DNA of 64,000 nt from positions 992,001 to 1,056,000 of the forward strand of contig NZ_CP072110.1 in NCBI RefSeq assembly GCF_017638545.1. Reading direction: 5' to 3'. A model generated the notes under the pieces. It was not told the DNA's origin. It was given only the letters and a program-made list of their open reading frames with translations, and did no database searches. This document shows, one piece after another, positions 1-9,079 of the stretch. Each line of letters starts with the position of its first letter. The first letter of the stretch is position 1. Source of the DNA: Psychrosphaera ytuae. GTDB lineage: Bacteria > Pseudomonadota > Gammaproteobacteria > Enterobacterales > Alteromonadaceae. The position numbers and the translations under genes are program-made.

Positions 1-1404
1 TGCCTCTGCCGGATTAGCTGACAGTTCTGCTGGCGTCATGTTACTTGGTGCAGTAAACGGGTGGTGAAGCGGCGTTAATGCACCGTCTTCTAGCTCTTCA
101 AACATTGGGAAGTCAACAACCCAAAGTGGCGCCCACTTGTCTTCAACCAGGCCAAAGTCTTCACCAAGCTTAAGGCGAAGCGCACCTAATGCGTCTGTAA
201 CCACATTTTTAGTGTCAGAACCAAATAGCAAGATGTCACCGTCTTTTGCTTCTGTGCGTTCGATTAATTGTGCCGCAACATCTTCGTTTAAGAACTTAAC
301 GATTGGCGATTGCAAACCTTCAATACCGGCAGCAACATCGTTAACCTTAATCCACGCCATGCCCTTTGCGCCGTATTTACCAACGAACTCTGTGTAGCCA
401 TCAATACTCTTACGAGTCATTGAAGCACCACCTGGAACCTTGATTACTGCAACTCGACCCTTGGCATCGTTAGCAGGACCGCTGAATACTTTAAATTCAA
501 CGTCTTTAAGAATGTCAGCAACATCAACTAGCTCAAGAGGGTTACGCAAGTCTGGCTTATCAGAACCAAAGCGACGCATCGCCTCTGCATAAGTCATTGA
601 CGGGAAATCGCCTAAGTCAACATCCAATAATTCATTGAACACATTGCGAACCATTTTTTCAGTCATGGCCATTACTTGCTTACCGTCCATGAATGTCGTC
701 TCAATATCGATTTGAGTGAATTCAGGCTGACGGTCGGCACGTAAATCTTCGTCACGGAAACACTTAACGATTTGGTAGTAACGGTCAAAGCCGGCAACCA
801 TTAGTAGCTGTTTGAATAGCTGAGGAGACTGAGGCAAGGCAAAAAACTCACCTTTGTGTGTACGGCTTGGAACTAGATAGTCACGTGCACCTTCTGGTGT
901 CGCTTTCGTAAGAATTGGCGTTTCCATATCCAAGAAACCATTGTCGTCTAAGAAACGACGAACCGCACTTGTTACCTTAGAACGGAACTGTAAGCGTTGG
1001 TTCATTACAGGACGACGTAGGTCTAAGTAACGATAGCGCAAACGAGCTTCTTCAGAGTTTTCTTGATTAAAATCAAGTGGTAGTGGCGCTGAGCTATTTA
1101 GGATTTCTAACCCTTTGATGTATAACTCAACTTCACCTGTCGCCATATCTTTGTTGATTTGGCTTTCAGGGCGGGCGCGGACAACGCCTGAGACTTTGAT
1201 ACAAAATTCATTTCGAAGTTTTTCAGCAGTACCAAATATCGCTGTTTCATCTGGGTCAACAACCGCTTGTACTAAACCTTCACGGTCACGGATATCTAAA
1301 AAGATCAAACCACCTAAATCACGGCGTTTGTTTACCCAGCCACACAATGTGACTTCTTGATCAACCAAGCTTTTATTTAGCTGGCCACAATAATGAGTGC
1401 GCAT
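1..1404 (-). CDS. aspS: Aspartate--tRNA ligase (C-terminally cut by window edge)
   Basis: Class II aminoacyl-tRNA synthetase that charges tRNA-Asp with aspartate in the cytoplasm. Reading the minus strand from the ATG at 1404 gives an uninterrupted frame to base 1, 468 codons, starting MRTHYCGQLNKS. This is the usual start of bacterial AspRS, followed by the OB-fold anticodon-binding domain (roughly residues 1-105) and the class II catalytic core with the motif 2 segment around FRDEDLRADRQPEFTQID. The family is about 590 residues, so about 120 C-terminal residues lie outside the window. The long insert between catalytic motifs (GAD-type domain) of bacterial AspRS is present. A good sigma70-like promoter lies upstream at 1480-1507. 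Seen directly: the open frame and motifs. The family assignment is secure. Confidence 0.97.
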   Translation of the reverse strand, partial: MRTHYCGQLNKSLVDQEVTLCGWVNKRRDLGGLIFLDIRDREGLVQAVVDPDETAIFGTAEKLRNEFCIKVSGVVRARPESQINKDMATGEVELYIKGLEILNSSAPLPLDFNQENSEEARLRYRYLDLRRPVMNQRLQFRSKVTSAVRRFLDDNGFLDMETPILTKATPEGARDYLVPSRTHKGEFFALPQSPQLFKQLLMVAGFDRYYQIVKCFRDEDLRADRQPEFTQIDIETTFMDGKQVMAMTEKMVRNVFNELLDVDLGDFPSMTYAEAMRRFGSDKPDLRNPLELVDVADILKDVEFKVFSGPANDAKGRVAVIKVPGGASMTRKSIDGYTEFVGKYGAKGMAWIKVNDVAAGIEGLQSPIVKFLNEDVAAQLIERTEAKDGDILLFGSDTKNVVTDALGALRLKLGEDFGLVEDKWAPLWVVDFPMFEELEDGALTPLHHPFTAPSNMTPAELSANPAEA

Positions 1405-1479
1405 AATATTCCTATTTAGCATTGCATATTGGTCGAGCTATTTGTCGACCTTGCTGTTTGAATCAAAAAATTGCGGATT

Positions 1480-1507
1480 ATTATAAGGATTTGACGGTCA
1501 ATGTCAC
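1480..1507 (-). promoter_or_regulatory. Candidate sigma70 promoter of aspS
   Basis: On the minus strand a GTGACA -35 element (1502-1507) is followed after 16 bases by a perfect TATAAT -10 element (1480-1485). It lies 76 bases upstream of the aspS start, facing the right way. No competing gene is between them. Inferred from consensus match only. Confidence 0.55.
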
Positions 1508-1564
1508 CGCTTGATTTGCGCCCAGTGACAATTGATTTAAAGTCTGGTTTTAACTGTATATTTG

Positions 1565-4402
1565 TTAAGCAAATGCATAGCTGTTTTTGCCATTAGCTTT
1601 GACTTTATACATGGCGTCGTCGGCGCTCTTAATCAATCGATTTATATTGTGTCCCGACATTGGGAAACAACCGATTCCTATAGAGCAGCCTATTGTTACC
1701 GTCGCATTAGAAAGTTCAAACGGCTCACACAAATCAGTAATGATTTTTTCACTGATTTTTGCAGCCAATTGAGTATCGGCTAAGTTGGTAACCAGTACCA
1801 CAAACTCATCGCCACCAAACCTTGCGACAGTATCTGAGCTACGGCTTATTTTACTTAGACGCTTGCCTACTTCTATTAACAGCTCATCCCCTAGGTCATG
1901 ACCATAAGTGTCGTTGACGTGTTTAAATCCATCTAAATCCAAAAACAGCAGCGCTAATTGTTTGTGATTTCTAGCGTGAATTTCGATCGCGTGTTTAAGT
2001 CGATCAGATAGAAGTGCTCGATTCGGTAGACCCGTTAATACGTCATGCGTGGCAAGGTGTTTTAACTTTTTCTCCGCCCGTTCACGACGCAATATTTCAT
2101 TTTTTAGTTTGCGATTCCACATCAGAATGACACCACAAATCAATCCGCCAAGGGCAATGACAATTGTAATGTTACGGAAATAAACTTCGGCTTTTATACC
2201 TGCAACAACATCTACTTTATGCCATTTTTTAAGGATCTCTTCTATGTCAGATTCGGATAATGAATTAACGACTTTTTCTAAAATACGAGATTGAATGACC
2301 AATTCTTTTCTAACACCAATATGAGCATTGTCAGATCCCATTTCTTCCAAAACATGAATCTTAAATTGATATAAAGAATTATCTTGTATGTACTGAGCAG
2401 ACACGCTCATCAAGTCCAATATCCCATCAATAATGCCTGCCTTTAACAACTCATGTGCTTCATCAAAATCCTTCACAACATGAATAATGATTTGTGGATG
2501 TTTGTCATGGATTTCTTTAATGATTTGGTAGCCTTGGATAATTGCGACTCGCTTGCCATAAAGTTGGTTAATCGAAGCAATATTATCCGTGGATTTGTGA
2601 GTAATCACTGACCACGGTGTACGCCAGTAGGCTGATGTGAAGTTCGCGAATGAGCGACGTTGTTCCGACGCAGTAATATTAGCTACGATATCGACTTGGC
2701 CTGTAACAAAGTCCTGGTATAACTCATCCCATGTTGGATAAACCACAAAGTTATACTTTTGTCCTGTCAGACTCTCTGCGATGGCAAACATATCTCGACT
2801 GATACCTGCAATTTCGCCATCGTCATTTACAAATTCATACGGCTTCCAATCCTGTACGATTGCGACGTCCATTACAGGGTTTTCATTGATCCAATTAGCC
2901 TCTCGTGCATCGAGTCGAAACTCTTTTTTCATCGAACTGAAATAACGCGAGCGGCTATCCTTTACCCATTTAGACTCAAGCTCGATAAACGTCTCTTTGT
3001 CCATCGAATCAAACCCATCGTTAATATCTTTAATCAATGACTTTGAATCAGGTGAAACCAACGCATAAACCTTGGCCTCGTAATTTACGTCTAAAACCTG
3101 GTGAAATCTGTGTTCTATGTTGTTTTCTTCTAGACGTTGTTGAGTCATTTGAGTGGACGTTACAAAGCCTTTTATCTCGCCTGTAATAGAAGCGTTAATT
3201 GCTTCATCCAAACTGACATAATGCTTGATATTGATTTTGGGGTATTTAGCCTGAAAGCGCTTTTGATAAGGAGCGGCCAAGTACATCCCAATGGTTTCTC
3301 CATCGAGTTGGTTGACGCCTTGACTAAAATCATAACGATCGTAAACAAACAAACTGGAATAAGTGGAATATAAGTGACGAGCTCTAGGCAACCCAGTGTT
3401 AACGGCAAGACTTTCTGGAAAGCCAATGTGGATGTCAGTTTGACCGTTGCGAACGGCTTGTAGTGCAAGCTCCATAGTATTTGGCATGAAGCGAATTTTT
3501 TTACCCGTTTCTTCTGCCCACTGCTGCCAAAGGTCGATGAATAACCCTTCTGGTTTTCCGTCTGAGTTTACTCCCATAAAAGGCTCAGCGCCCACAGTAA
3601 AACTCAAAAGTAACGTATCATCGGCAACATCTCGGCCAAACCACTTGTCGTAGACCTCGCGCCATTGTTGTTCCGATAATTTACCAAAACCTCGTTCAAA
3701 TAGTTTTAATGCAGTGCGATTGCCCTTTTTAACTGCAAACTGAGTAACACTCTCACCGATTTTAATAGCTTTGTATGGAGGGAATAAATCTTTGAGGTTC
3801 TCATATCCTTGATACCTAAATGCAAAAAAGTCATTAGCAACGAATGCCTTTATTTTACCCTGTACAGCAGCTTCGAATAAGCTAGTCCAGCCTTGGTACG
3901 GCTTTAAGGTTGCATCAGGTAATTTTGAGAGTAATACTTCGTCTAATTCTCGTTCTTCGCTATAACCAATTAGGTAAGGAAGCGCTTCTTCTACGGTCGA
4001 ACTAAAAGCCGTGTCGCGGTGTAAATACAAATTAATTGGGGTAGCATAAACTCGACCTCCAAAATCCAATGTTTTGGTTCTGACTTCTACTTGTTCAAGA
4101 GCGCCATGTACGTCTGCAATACCTTGTTCGACATTACTAATCGATGTAGCCCAATCGGAAACAATAAACTCTACCGGATGGTTATTTACCTCACTCCATA
4201 GTTTCCATACATCGACCACATAGCCAGTAGGTTGACCTTTATCGATAAAGAAGTAAGGAATCATCGCATCAGATACAGCGACTTTTATGGGTTGGGGTTG
4301 ATTAGATTGAGAAGATGTTTGATCTGCTACCGCGAAAAATGAGGCCAAGAGTAAGCTAAAAAGCAGTAGATTTTTATTCATCCTGATTAAAAACGACATC
4401 AT
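1565..4402 (-). CDS. Diguanylate cyclase with three periplasmic solute-binding sensor domains
   Basis: Predicted inner-membrane enzyme making cyclic di-GMP from GTP in response to periplasmic ligands. The protein is 945 residues. It has an N-terminal signal peptide (about residues 8-27), then three consecutive bacterial extracellular solute-binding family 3 (SBP_bac_3) modules at about 33-255, 262-485 and 500-745. A single membrane helix lies at about 756-776, followed by a GGDEF domain to the C-terminus. The catalytic GGDEF motif is intact at 863-867, with an RSSD inhibitory I-site five residues before it (854-857), so product inhibition is expected. The start is uncertain: ATG at 4402 is the longest, while ATG at 4381 (MNKNLLLF) places the signal peptide at the N-terminus. 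No EAL domain is present. The ligands are unknown; amino acids are typical for the fold. Confidence 0.9.
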   Translation of the reverse strand: MMSFLIRMNKNLLLFSLLLASFFAVADQTSSQSNQPQPIKVAVSDAMIPYFFIDKGQPTGYVVDVWKLWSEVNNHPVEFIVSDWATSISNVEQGIADVHGALEQVEVRTKTLDFGGRVYATPINLYLHRDTAFSSTVEEALPYLIGYSEERELDEVLLSKLPDATLKPYQGWTSLFEAAVQGKIKAFVANDFFAFRYQGYENLKDLFPPYKAIKIGESVTQFAVKKGNRTALKLFERGFGKLSEQQWREVYDKWFGRDVADDTLLLSFTVGAEPFMGVNSDGKPEGLFIDLWQQWAEETGKKIRFMPNTMELALQAVRNGQTDIHIGFPESLAVNTGLPRARHLYSTYSSLFVYDRYDFSQGVNQLDGETIGMYLAAPYQKRFQAKYPKINIKHYVSLDEAINASITGEIKGFVTSTQMTQQRLEENNIEHRFHQVLDVNYEAKVYALVSPDSKSLIKDINDGFDSMDKETFIELESKWVKDSRSRYFSSMKKEFRLDAREANWINENPVMDVAIVQDWKPYEFVNDDGEIAGISRDMFAIAESLTGQKYNFVVYPTWDELYQDFVTGQVDIVANITASEQRRSFANFTSAYWRTPWSVITHKSTDNIASINQLYGKRVAIIQGYQIIKEIHDKHPQIIIHVVKDFDEAHELLKAGIIDGILDLMSVSAQYIQDNSLYQFKIHVLEEMGSDNAHIGVRKELVIQSRILEKVVNSLSESDIEEILKKWHKVDVVAGIKAEVYFRNITIVIALGGLICGVILMWNRKLKNEILRRERAEKKLKHLATHDVLTGLPNRALLSDRLKHAIEIHARNHKQLALLFLDLDGFKHVNDTYGHDLGDELLIEVGKRLSKISRSSDTVARFGGDEFVVLVTNLADTQLAAKISEKIITDLCEPFELSNATVTIGCSIGIGCFPMSGHNINRLIKSADDAMYKVKANGKNSYAFA

Positions 4403-4589
4403 AAGGATAGGAATCTTCCCGAGTTATATTTATAATTGTTCCCTAACACGACAGTTGTAACAAAAAATTTCAGTATCGCCAAGTTTAATTTTTCACCAAG
4501 GACTGCAGTTATCACTCAGATTCCCTTCTTGTTTAGATAGCGTGAAAAAATAGTTATTGACGATCATCAATTTATTCATTGGGTTAGTA

Positions 4590-5315
4590 ATGCGCGACAA
4601 CATATACGCTACGCCACAAGATAAAGTAGAAGACTTCACCTTTGACCGTTCTGTTGTCGAAGTGTTTCCCGATATGATTCAGCGCAGTGTCCCAGGCTAT
4701 ACAACAATTGTAAGCTCTATTGGCAAGCTCGCTAAACAATTCCAACAATCAAACTCCAACATTTACGATTTAGGTTGTAGCCTAGGTGCCGCGACGATTT
4801 CTATGCGCAAGTTTGTTGATGCAGATAATTGTAAAATCATCGGAGTCGACAACAGCGAAGCTATGGTTGAGCGCTGTCGATTACATGTAAACGCCTTTAA
4901 GTCAGACATTCCTGTCGAGATTCAATGTAATGATATCAATAACATTAAGATTAAAAACGCCTCGGTAGTCGTTATGAACTTTACTCTACAATTCATTGCC
5001 CCAGAACAACGACAAGCGTTAGTGCAAAAAATCTTTGACGGTTTAAAGCCAGGTGGTGTGTTTATTTTGTCAGAAAAGTTTCGATGGCAAGACGAAAACA
5101 TCAACAATGCGCTCAATGATTTACATCTCGATTTTAAACGAGCAAATGGTTATAGCGAATTAGAAATCAGTCAAAAGCGAAGTGCCATCGAAAACGTGAT
5201 GAAAATAGATTATCATGACGCCCATATACAAAGATTGAATGACGTCGGCTTTAACAGCGTATCGTGTTGGTACCAGTGTTTTAACTTTGGGTCGTTTATT
5301 GCGATCAAAAGTTAG
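4590..5315 (+). CDS. cmoA: Carboxy-S-adenosyl-L-methionine synthase
   Basis: Makes carboxy-SAM from SAM and prephenate for the cmo5U34 modification of tRNA wobble uridine. The start was set at ATG 4590 (MRDNIYATPQ), not at an in-frame start 33 bases earlier, because the product then begins like E. coli CmoA. The resulting length of 241 residues is close to the family's 247. The conserved block DFTFDRSVVEVFPDMIQRSV (about residues 15-34) and the SAM-binding motif DLGCSLGA (60-67) are clear. It is followed after 44 bases by cmoB, the enzyme that uses its product. The identification is near certain. Confidence 0.97.
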   Translation: MRDNIYATPQDKVEDFTFDRSVVEVFPDMIQRSVPGYTTIVSSIGKLAKQFQQSNSNIYDLGCSLGAATISMRKFVDADNCKIIGVDNSEAMVERCRLHVNAFKSDIPVEIQCNDINNIKIKNASVVVMNFTLQFIAPEQRQALVQKIFDGLKPGGVFILSEKFRWQDENINNALNDLHLDFKRANGYSELEISQKRSAIENVMKIDYHDAHIQRLNDVGFNSVSCWYQCFNFGSFIAIKS

Positions 5316-5359
5316 CGTTTTATTCATTCAACGAAAATTGTGATTTAACTGCCCATATT

Positions 5360-6328
5360 ATGACTGACATTTTTAACCCGTTTTACGCGCAAATCGCGCA
5401 AAATCGATTGTCACATTGGCTAGAGTCTTTGCCAAAGCAACTGAATGATTGGCATTCAGGTAATTTGCATGGTGAATATAAGCAATGGATGAAAAATATC
5501 GAATTGCTTCCTCAAATGAAGGCCGACCGAGTCAACCTAAAAGACAAGGTTCAGGTCACGTCATTTGAACCTATGCCTCAAGGGTTACAAAAGAAAACCA
5601 TTCATCACTTAATGCAGCTTAAGCCTTGGCGTAAAGGTCCTTATCACCTTCACGGTATTCACGTTGATACTGAATGGCGCTCAGACTTTAAATGGGAGCG
5701 CTTAGCACCGCACATTTCAGACTTGTCAGATCGCTATGTCTTGGATGTTGGCTGTGGTAGTGGTTATCACTTATGGCGCATGCGTGGAGCAGGCGCAAAG
5801 TTTGTCGTTGGAATTGACCCTACTCAGTTGTTTTTTGCGCAATTCATGGCTGTTCAACACTTTATTCAAGATCCTGCGGTTAACCTGCTTCCCCTTGGTA
5901 TTGATGATTTACCTCCTTTGCGTTCGTTTGATACGGTTTTTTCAATGGGCGTTCTATATCATCGCAAATCGCCTATGGACTTCCTGCAACAGCTCAAAGC
6001 TCAATTGACCAAAGGTGGTGAGCTAATTTTAGAAACGCTCATTATTGACGGCGACGAAAACACAGTACTCGTCCCAGAAGACAGATATGCCAAAATGCGC
6101 AACGTCTGGTTTATTCCCAGTGCTAAAGCACTCGAGGGTTGGCTGAAAAAAGTCGGTTTTACTAACATACGACTCGTCAATATCGACCAAACAACGCTAG
6201 AAGAACAGCGCAAAACAGATTGGATTGACACTGAGTCGCTAGAAGACTTTTTGGATCCCAACGACCCCAACAAAACAATAGAGGGGTACCCGGCTCCTCT
6301 TCGCGCTATTTTCATCGCGAACGCATAA
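5360..6328 (+). CDS. cmoB: tRNA U34 carboxymethyltransferase
   Basis: Transfers the carboxymethyl group of carboxy-SAM to 5-hydroxyuridine at tRNA position 34, giving cmo5U, which widens codon reading. At 322 residues it matches E. coli CmoB (323). An N-terminal helical domain (1-110) with the RKGP motif at 91-94 is followed by a Rossmann methyltransferase domain with DVGCGSGYHLWRM at 129-141. It lies directly downstream of cmoA, the standard gene pair. A LysR-type gene follows after 9 bases and may be co-transcribed. Confidence 0.97.
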   Translation: MTDIFNPFYAQIAQNRLSHWLESLPKQLNDWHSGNLHGEYKQWMKNIELLPQMKADRVNLKDKVQVTSFEPMPQGLQKKTIHHLMQLKPWRKGPYHLHGIHVDTEWRSDFKWERLAPHISDLSDRYVLDVGCGSGYHLWRMRGAGAKFVVGIDPTQLFFAQFMAVQHFIQDPAVNLLPLGIDDLPPLRSFDTVFSMGVLYHRKSPMDFLQQLKAQLTKGGELILETLIIDGDENTVLVPEDRYAKMRNVWFIPSAKALEGWLKKVGFTNIRLVNIDQTTLEEQRKTDWIDTESLEDFLDPNDPNKTIEGYPAPLRAIFIANA

Positions 6329-6337
6329 GGAACGAAA

Positions 6338-7243
6338 ATGCCCCTGTACCGCCCTAAATCGACAATTGAGCAATGGAGAATTTTACAAGCTGTAGTCGAC
6401 TTTGGCGGATACGCACAAGCAGGGGAAGCGCTCAATAAGAGCCAGTCTAGCCTCAACCATGCCGTCGCTAAATTACAACACACGCTCGGAGTACAATTAC
6501 TTCAAGTGCGCGGACGCAAAGCCTATCTAACAAAAGAAGGTGAAGTAATGCTTCGCCGCTCTCGACTGCTTACTCAAAACGTCGAAGAACTAGAACAACT
6601 AGCAGAGAACATCACATCTGGCTGGGAGTCAGAAATTGTTGTCGCAACCGAAACCATCTACCCCAAAGACAAGCTTTACAATGCCCTTGAGCAGTTTTAC
6701 CCGCAGGCAAGAGGAACTCGTGTCCGCATTGAAGACGAAGTTTTAACTGGGACCAAAGAGCGCATAATCGACCATTCGGCCGACTTGGTTTTTGTCGGTG
6801 GCGAAGTACCAAAAGGCTTTCCCGGTACAAGTTTAGAAAGTGTTGGGTTTTCTGCCTATTGTGGTGTCAATCACCCGCTCGCTGAGCGTGCTGGTACCGA
6901 TATTCCATTAGACATTGAAGAACTCACGCACGAATTACAAATCGTCATTAGCGATACTAGTCAGTCTCCACAGGAAAGCCAGGGCTGGTTAAAAGCAGAA
7001 CAACGTTGGACCGTAAGTACTTTTCATCAGGCGATTGATATTTTACGCAGAGGAACAGGCTTTTGTTGGATACCCAGACACATTGTGGCCAGTTCAAATG
7101 CCGGCGATGAATTAGTCGAACTTAATTTAAGTGCACTTCGAAATCGTGAAGTGTTAATCAACTTAGTTGTACCAAGACCAAACCAATTGGGTCCAGGCGC
7201 AACTTTGTTACGTGATTTAATTTTACAACAATACGATGAATAA
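6338..7243 (+). CDS. LysR-family transcriptional regulator
   Basis: A 301-residue LysR-type regulator. It has an N-terminal winged helix-turn-helix at about residues 10-66 (GGYAQAGEALNKSQSSLNHAVAKLQ, shown as position only beyond this motif) and a type 2 periplasmic-binding-like effector domain from about 90. It sits 9 bases after cmoB, with an AAGGAACG ribosome binding site between them. LysR genes usually stand divergent to their targets. Here it is co-directional between cmoB and purM, so no target can be named from context. Close to the family's usual length, with no sign of decay. Confidence 0.88.
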   Translation: MPLYRPKSTIEQWRILQAVVDFGGYAQAGEALNKSQSSLNHAVAKLQHTLGVQLLQVRGRKAYLTKEGEVMLRRSRLLTQNVEELEQLAENITSGWESEIVVATETIYPKDKLYNALEQFYPQARGTRVRIEDEVLTGTKERIIDHSADLVFVGGEVPKGFPGTSLESVGFSAYCGVNHPLAERAGTDIPLDIEELTHELQIVISDTSQSPQESQGWLKAEQRWTVSTFHQAIDILRRGTGFCWIPRHIVASSNAGDELVELNLSALRNREVLINLVVPRPNQLGPGATLLRDLILQQYDE

Positions 7244-7311
7244 CAGCTGAGTATGATTTACCAAATAGAATGGACATACGAAGTAACCACCCCACTTTTG
7301 AGGACAAAACA

Positions 7312-8349
7312 TTGAGCAACAATCAATCTTTAAGCTACAAAGACGCTGGTGTAGATATCGATGCGGGCAACGCATTAGTTGAACGCATTAAAGGCGCAGT
7401 AAAACGTACTACTCGCCCTGAAGTTATGGGTGGCTTGGGTGGCTTTGGCGCATTATGCCAATTGCCGACGGGTTATAAGGAGCCACTATTAGTCGCAGGA
7501 ACCGATGGCGTTGGTACCAAATTGCGCTTGGCAATTGACCTTAAAAAACACGACACAGTTGGTATCGATTTAGTTGCAATGTGTGTGAATGACCTAATTG
7601 TTCAAGGTGCTGAACCATTATTCTTCTTAGATTATTACGCAACAGGCAAACTAAACGTTGATGTAGCTGCAGATGTTGTGAGCGGTATTGCAGATGGTTG
7701 TGAACTGTCAGGTTGTGCACTTATCGGTGGTGAAACTGCAGAAATGCCAGGTATGTACGAAGGTGACGACTACGATATGGCAGGTTTTTGTGTTGGTGTT
7801 GTAGAAAAATCCAAAGTCATTGATGGCTCTAAAGTTCAACCTGGCGATCAACTTATTGCCTTAGGCTCATCGGGCCCTCATTCAAATGGTTATTCTCTAA
7901 TTCGCAAAGTCATTGAAGTTTCTGGCGCCGATTTGAACGCTGATTACGAAGGTAAGCCTCTAGCGGACCACTTAATGGCACCGACACAAATCTATGTTAA
8001 ATCAACCTTAGAGCTATTAAAACAAGTTGACGTACACGCCTTGTCCCACATCACTGGTGGTGGCTTCTGGGAAAACATCCCACGCGTATTACCGGAAGCA
8101 ACAAAAGCTGTAGTTAATGAACAATCATGGCAATGGCCTGCGGTATTTAATTGGCTACAACAAAATGGCAATATCGACCGTCATGAAATGTACCGCACCT
8201 TTAACTGTGGTGTAGGAATGATTTTAGCCGTCGCTGCCGAAGATCTAGATAAGAGCTTAAAGATTTTGAAAGACGCTGGTGAAAATGCTTGGCACATTGG
8301 TGAAATCAAAGCGTCTAAAGGCGATGAAGAACAAGTCGAAATCATTTAA
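7312..8349 (+). CDS. purM: Phosphoribosylformylglycinamidine cyclo-ligase (AIR synthetase)
   Basis: Fifth step of purine synthesis: closes FGAM to aminoimidazole ribotide using ATP. A TTG start at 7312 is preferred over the upstream ATG at 7270. It follows a GAGGA ribosome binding site by seven bases, and the resulting 345 residues (reading LSNNQSLSYKDAGVDIDAGN from the start) equal the length of E. coli PurM. The motifs GGLGGFGAL near residue 40 and GTDGVGTKL, typical of the PurM/SelD fold, are present. purN follows after 88 bases that contain a strong hairpin. No PurR operator was recognised upstream. Confidence 0.97.
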   Translation: MSNNQSLSYKDAGVDIDAGNALVERIKGAVKRTTRPEVMGGLGGFGALCQLPTGYKEPLLVAGTDGVGTKLRLAIDLKKHDTVGIDLVAMCVNDLIVQGAEPLFFLDYYATGKLNVDVAADVVSGIADGCELSGCALIGGETAEMPGMYEGDDYDMAGFCVGVVEKSKVIDGSKVQPGDQLIALGSSGPHSNGYSLIRKVIEVSGADLNADYEGKPLADHLMAPTQIYVKSTLELLKQVDVHALSHITGGGFWENIPRVLPEATKAVVNEQSWQWPAVFNWLQQNGNIDRHEMYRTFNCGVGMILAVAAEDLDKSLKILKDAGENAWHIGEIKASKGDEEQVEII

Positions 8350-8385
8350 TTGTTTTCGAATTGACTTCACCAAATGGCGATCAAT

Positions 8386-8412
8386 GACAACAGAGTACTT
8401 TACTCTGTTGTC
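8386..8412 (+). other. Perfect 12-bp hairpin between purM and purN
   Basis: Arms 8386-8397 and 8401-8412 are exactly complementary (GACAACAGAGTA against TACTCTGTTGTC) with a 3-base CTT loop. No T-run follows, so it is not a standard intrinsic terminator. It may stabilise or attenuate the purMN message. Seen directly; function inferred. Confidence 0.6.
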
Positions 8413-8437
8413 CTAACAAAATTAAAAAAGGGTTACC

Positions 8438-9079
8438 ATGGCTAAAATTGTCGTTTTAATTTCAGGCAATGGCTCAAACTTACAAGCGATTATCGACTCA
8501 ACCGAAACCGGTAAAATTGCGGGAGACGTCGTTGCTGTAATCTCCAACAAGTCATCTGCATTTGGCTTGCAACGTGCCTCAAATCACAACATTGCTACCC
8601 ATATCGTTGACCATACTCAATACGATTCACGTGAAAGCTATGATGCCGAACTTGCCAACACTATCGAGCAGTACAAACCCGATGTCGTTGTCCTCGCTGG
8701 TTTTATGCGGATATTAACGGCTGGTTTTGTCGATCAGTTCACCGGGCGTTTAATCAATATTCATCCTTCACTTTTACCAAAATACCAAGGCCTTAATACT
8801 CATCAACGTGCCATTGACGCCGGCGATACCGAGCACGGGTGTAGCGTTCACTACGTAAACGAGCAACTAGATGGTGGCCCAGTTATTCTTCAGGCTAAGG
8901 TGCCGGTTTTTGAAGACGATACCGCTGACACTTTGGCAGAACGCGTTCACGTTCAAGAACACATGATCTACCCATTAGTCGTAAAATGGTTGTGTGAAAA
9001 AAGATTACGTTTACAATCAGATGGCGTATATTTAGACGACTTACTTCTACCTGAACAAGGTTATGCTAACGATGATTAA
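8438..9079 (+). CDS. purN: Phosphoribosylglycinamide formyltransferase 1
   Basis: Transfers the formyl group of 10-formyl-THF to GAR in purine synthesis. The protein is 213 residues (E. coli 212). The phosphate loop SGNGSNLQA is at 9-17, and the catalytic triad residues Asn107, His109 (in NIHPSLLP) and Asp145 are all present. An AAAGGG ribosome binding site precedes the ATG. It pairs with purM upstream as in most gammaproteobacteria. The following DUF3108 gene overlaps its last 17 bases if the longest start of that gene is used. Confidence 0.97.
   Translation: MAKIVVLISGNGSNLQAIIDSTETGKIAGDVVAVISNKSSAFGLQRASNHNIATHIVDHTQYDSRESYDAELANTIEQYKPDVVVLAGFMRILTAGFVDQFTGRLINIHPSLLPKYQGLNTHQRAIDAGDTEHGCSVHYVNEQLDGGPVILQAKVPVFEDDTADTLAERVHVQEHMIYPLVVKWLCEKRLRLQSDGVYLDDLLLPEQGYANDD

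Noticed and set aside
6001..6483. Open frame on the minus strand across cmoB and the LysR gene
   Set aside because: Opposite two confidently assigned genes; composition is low-complexity Ser/Leu, typical of antisense shadows.
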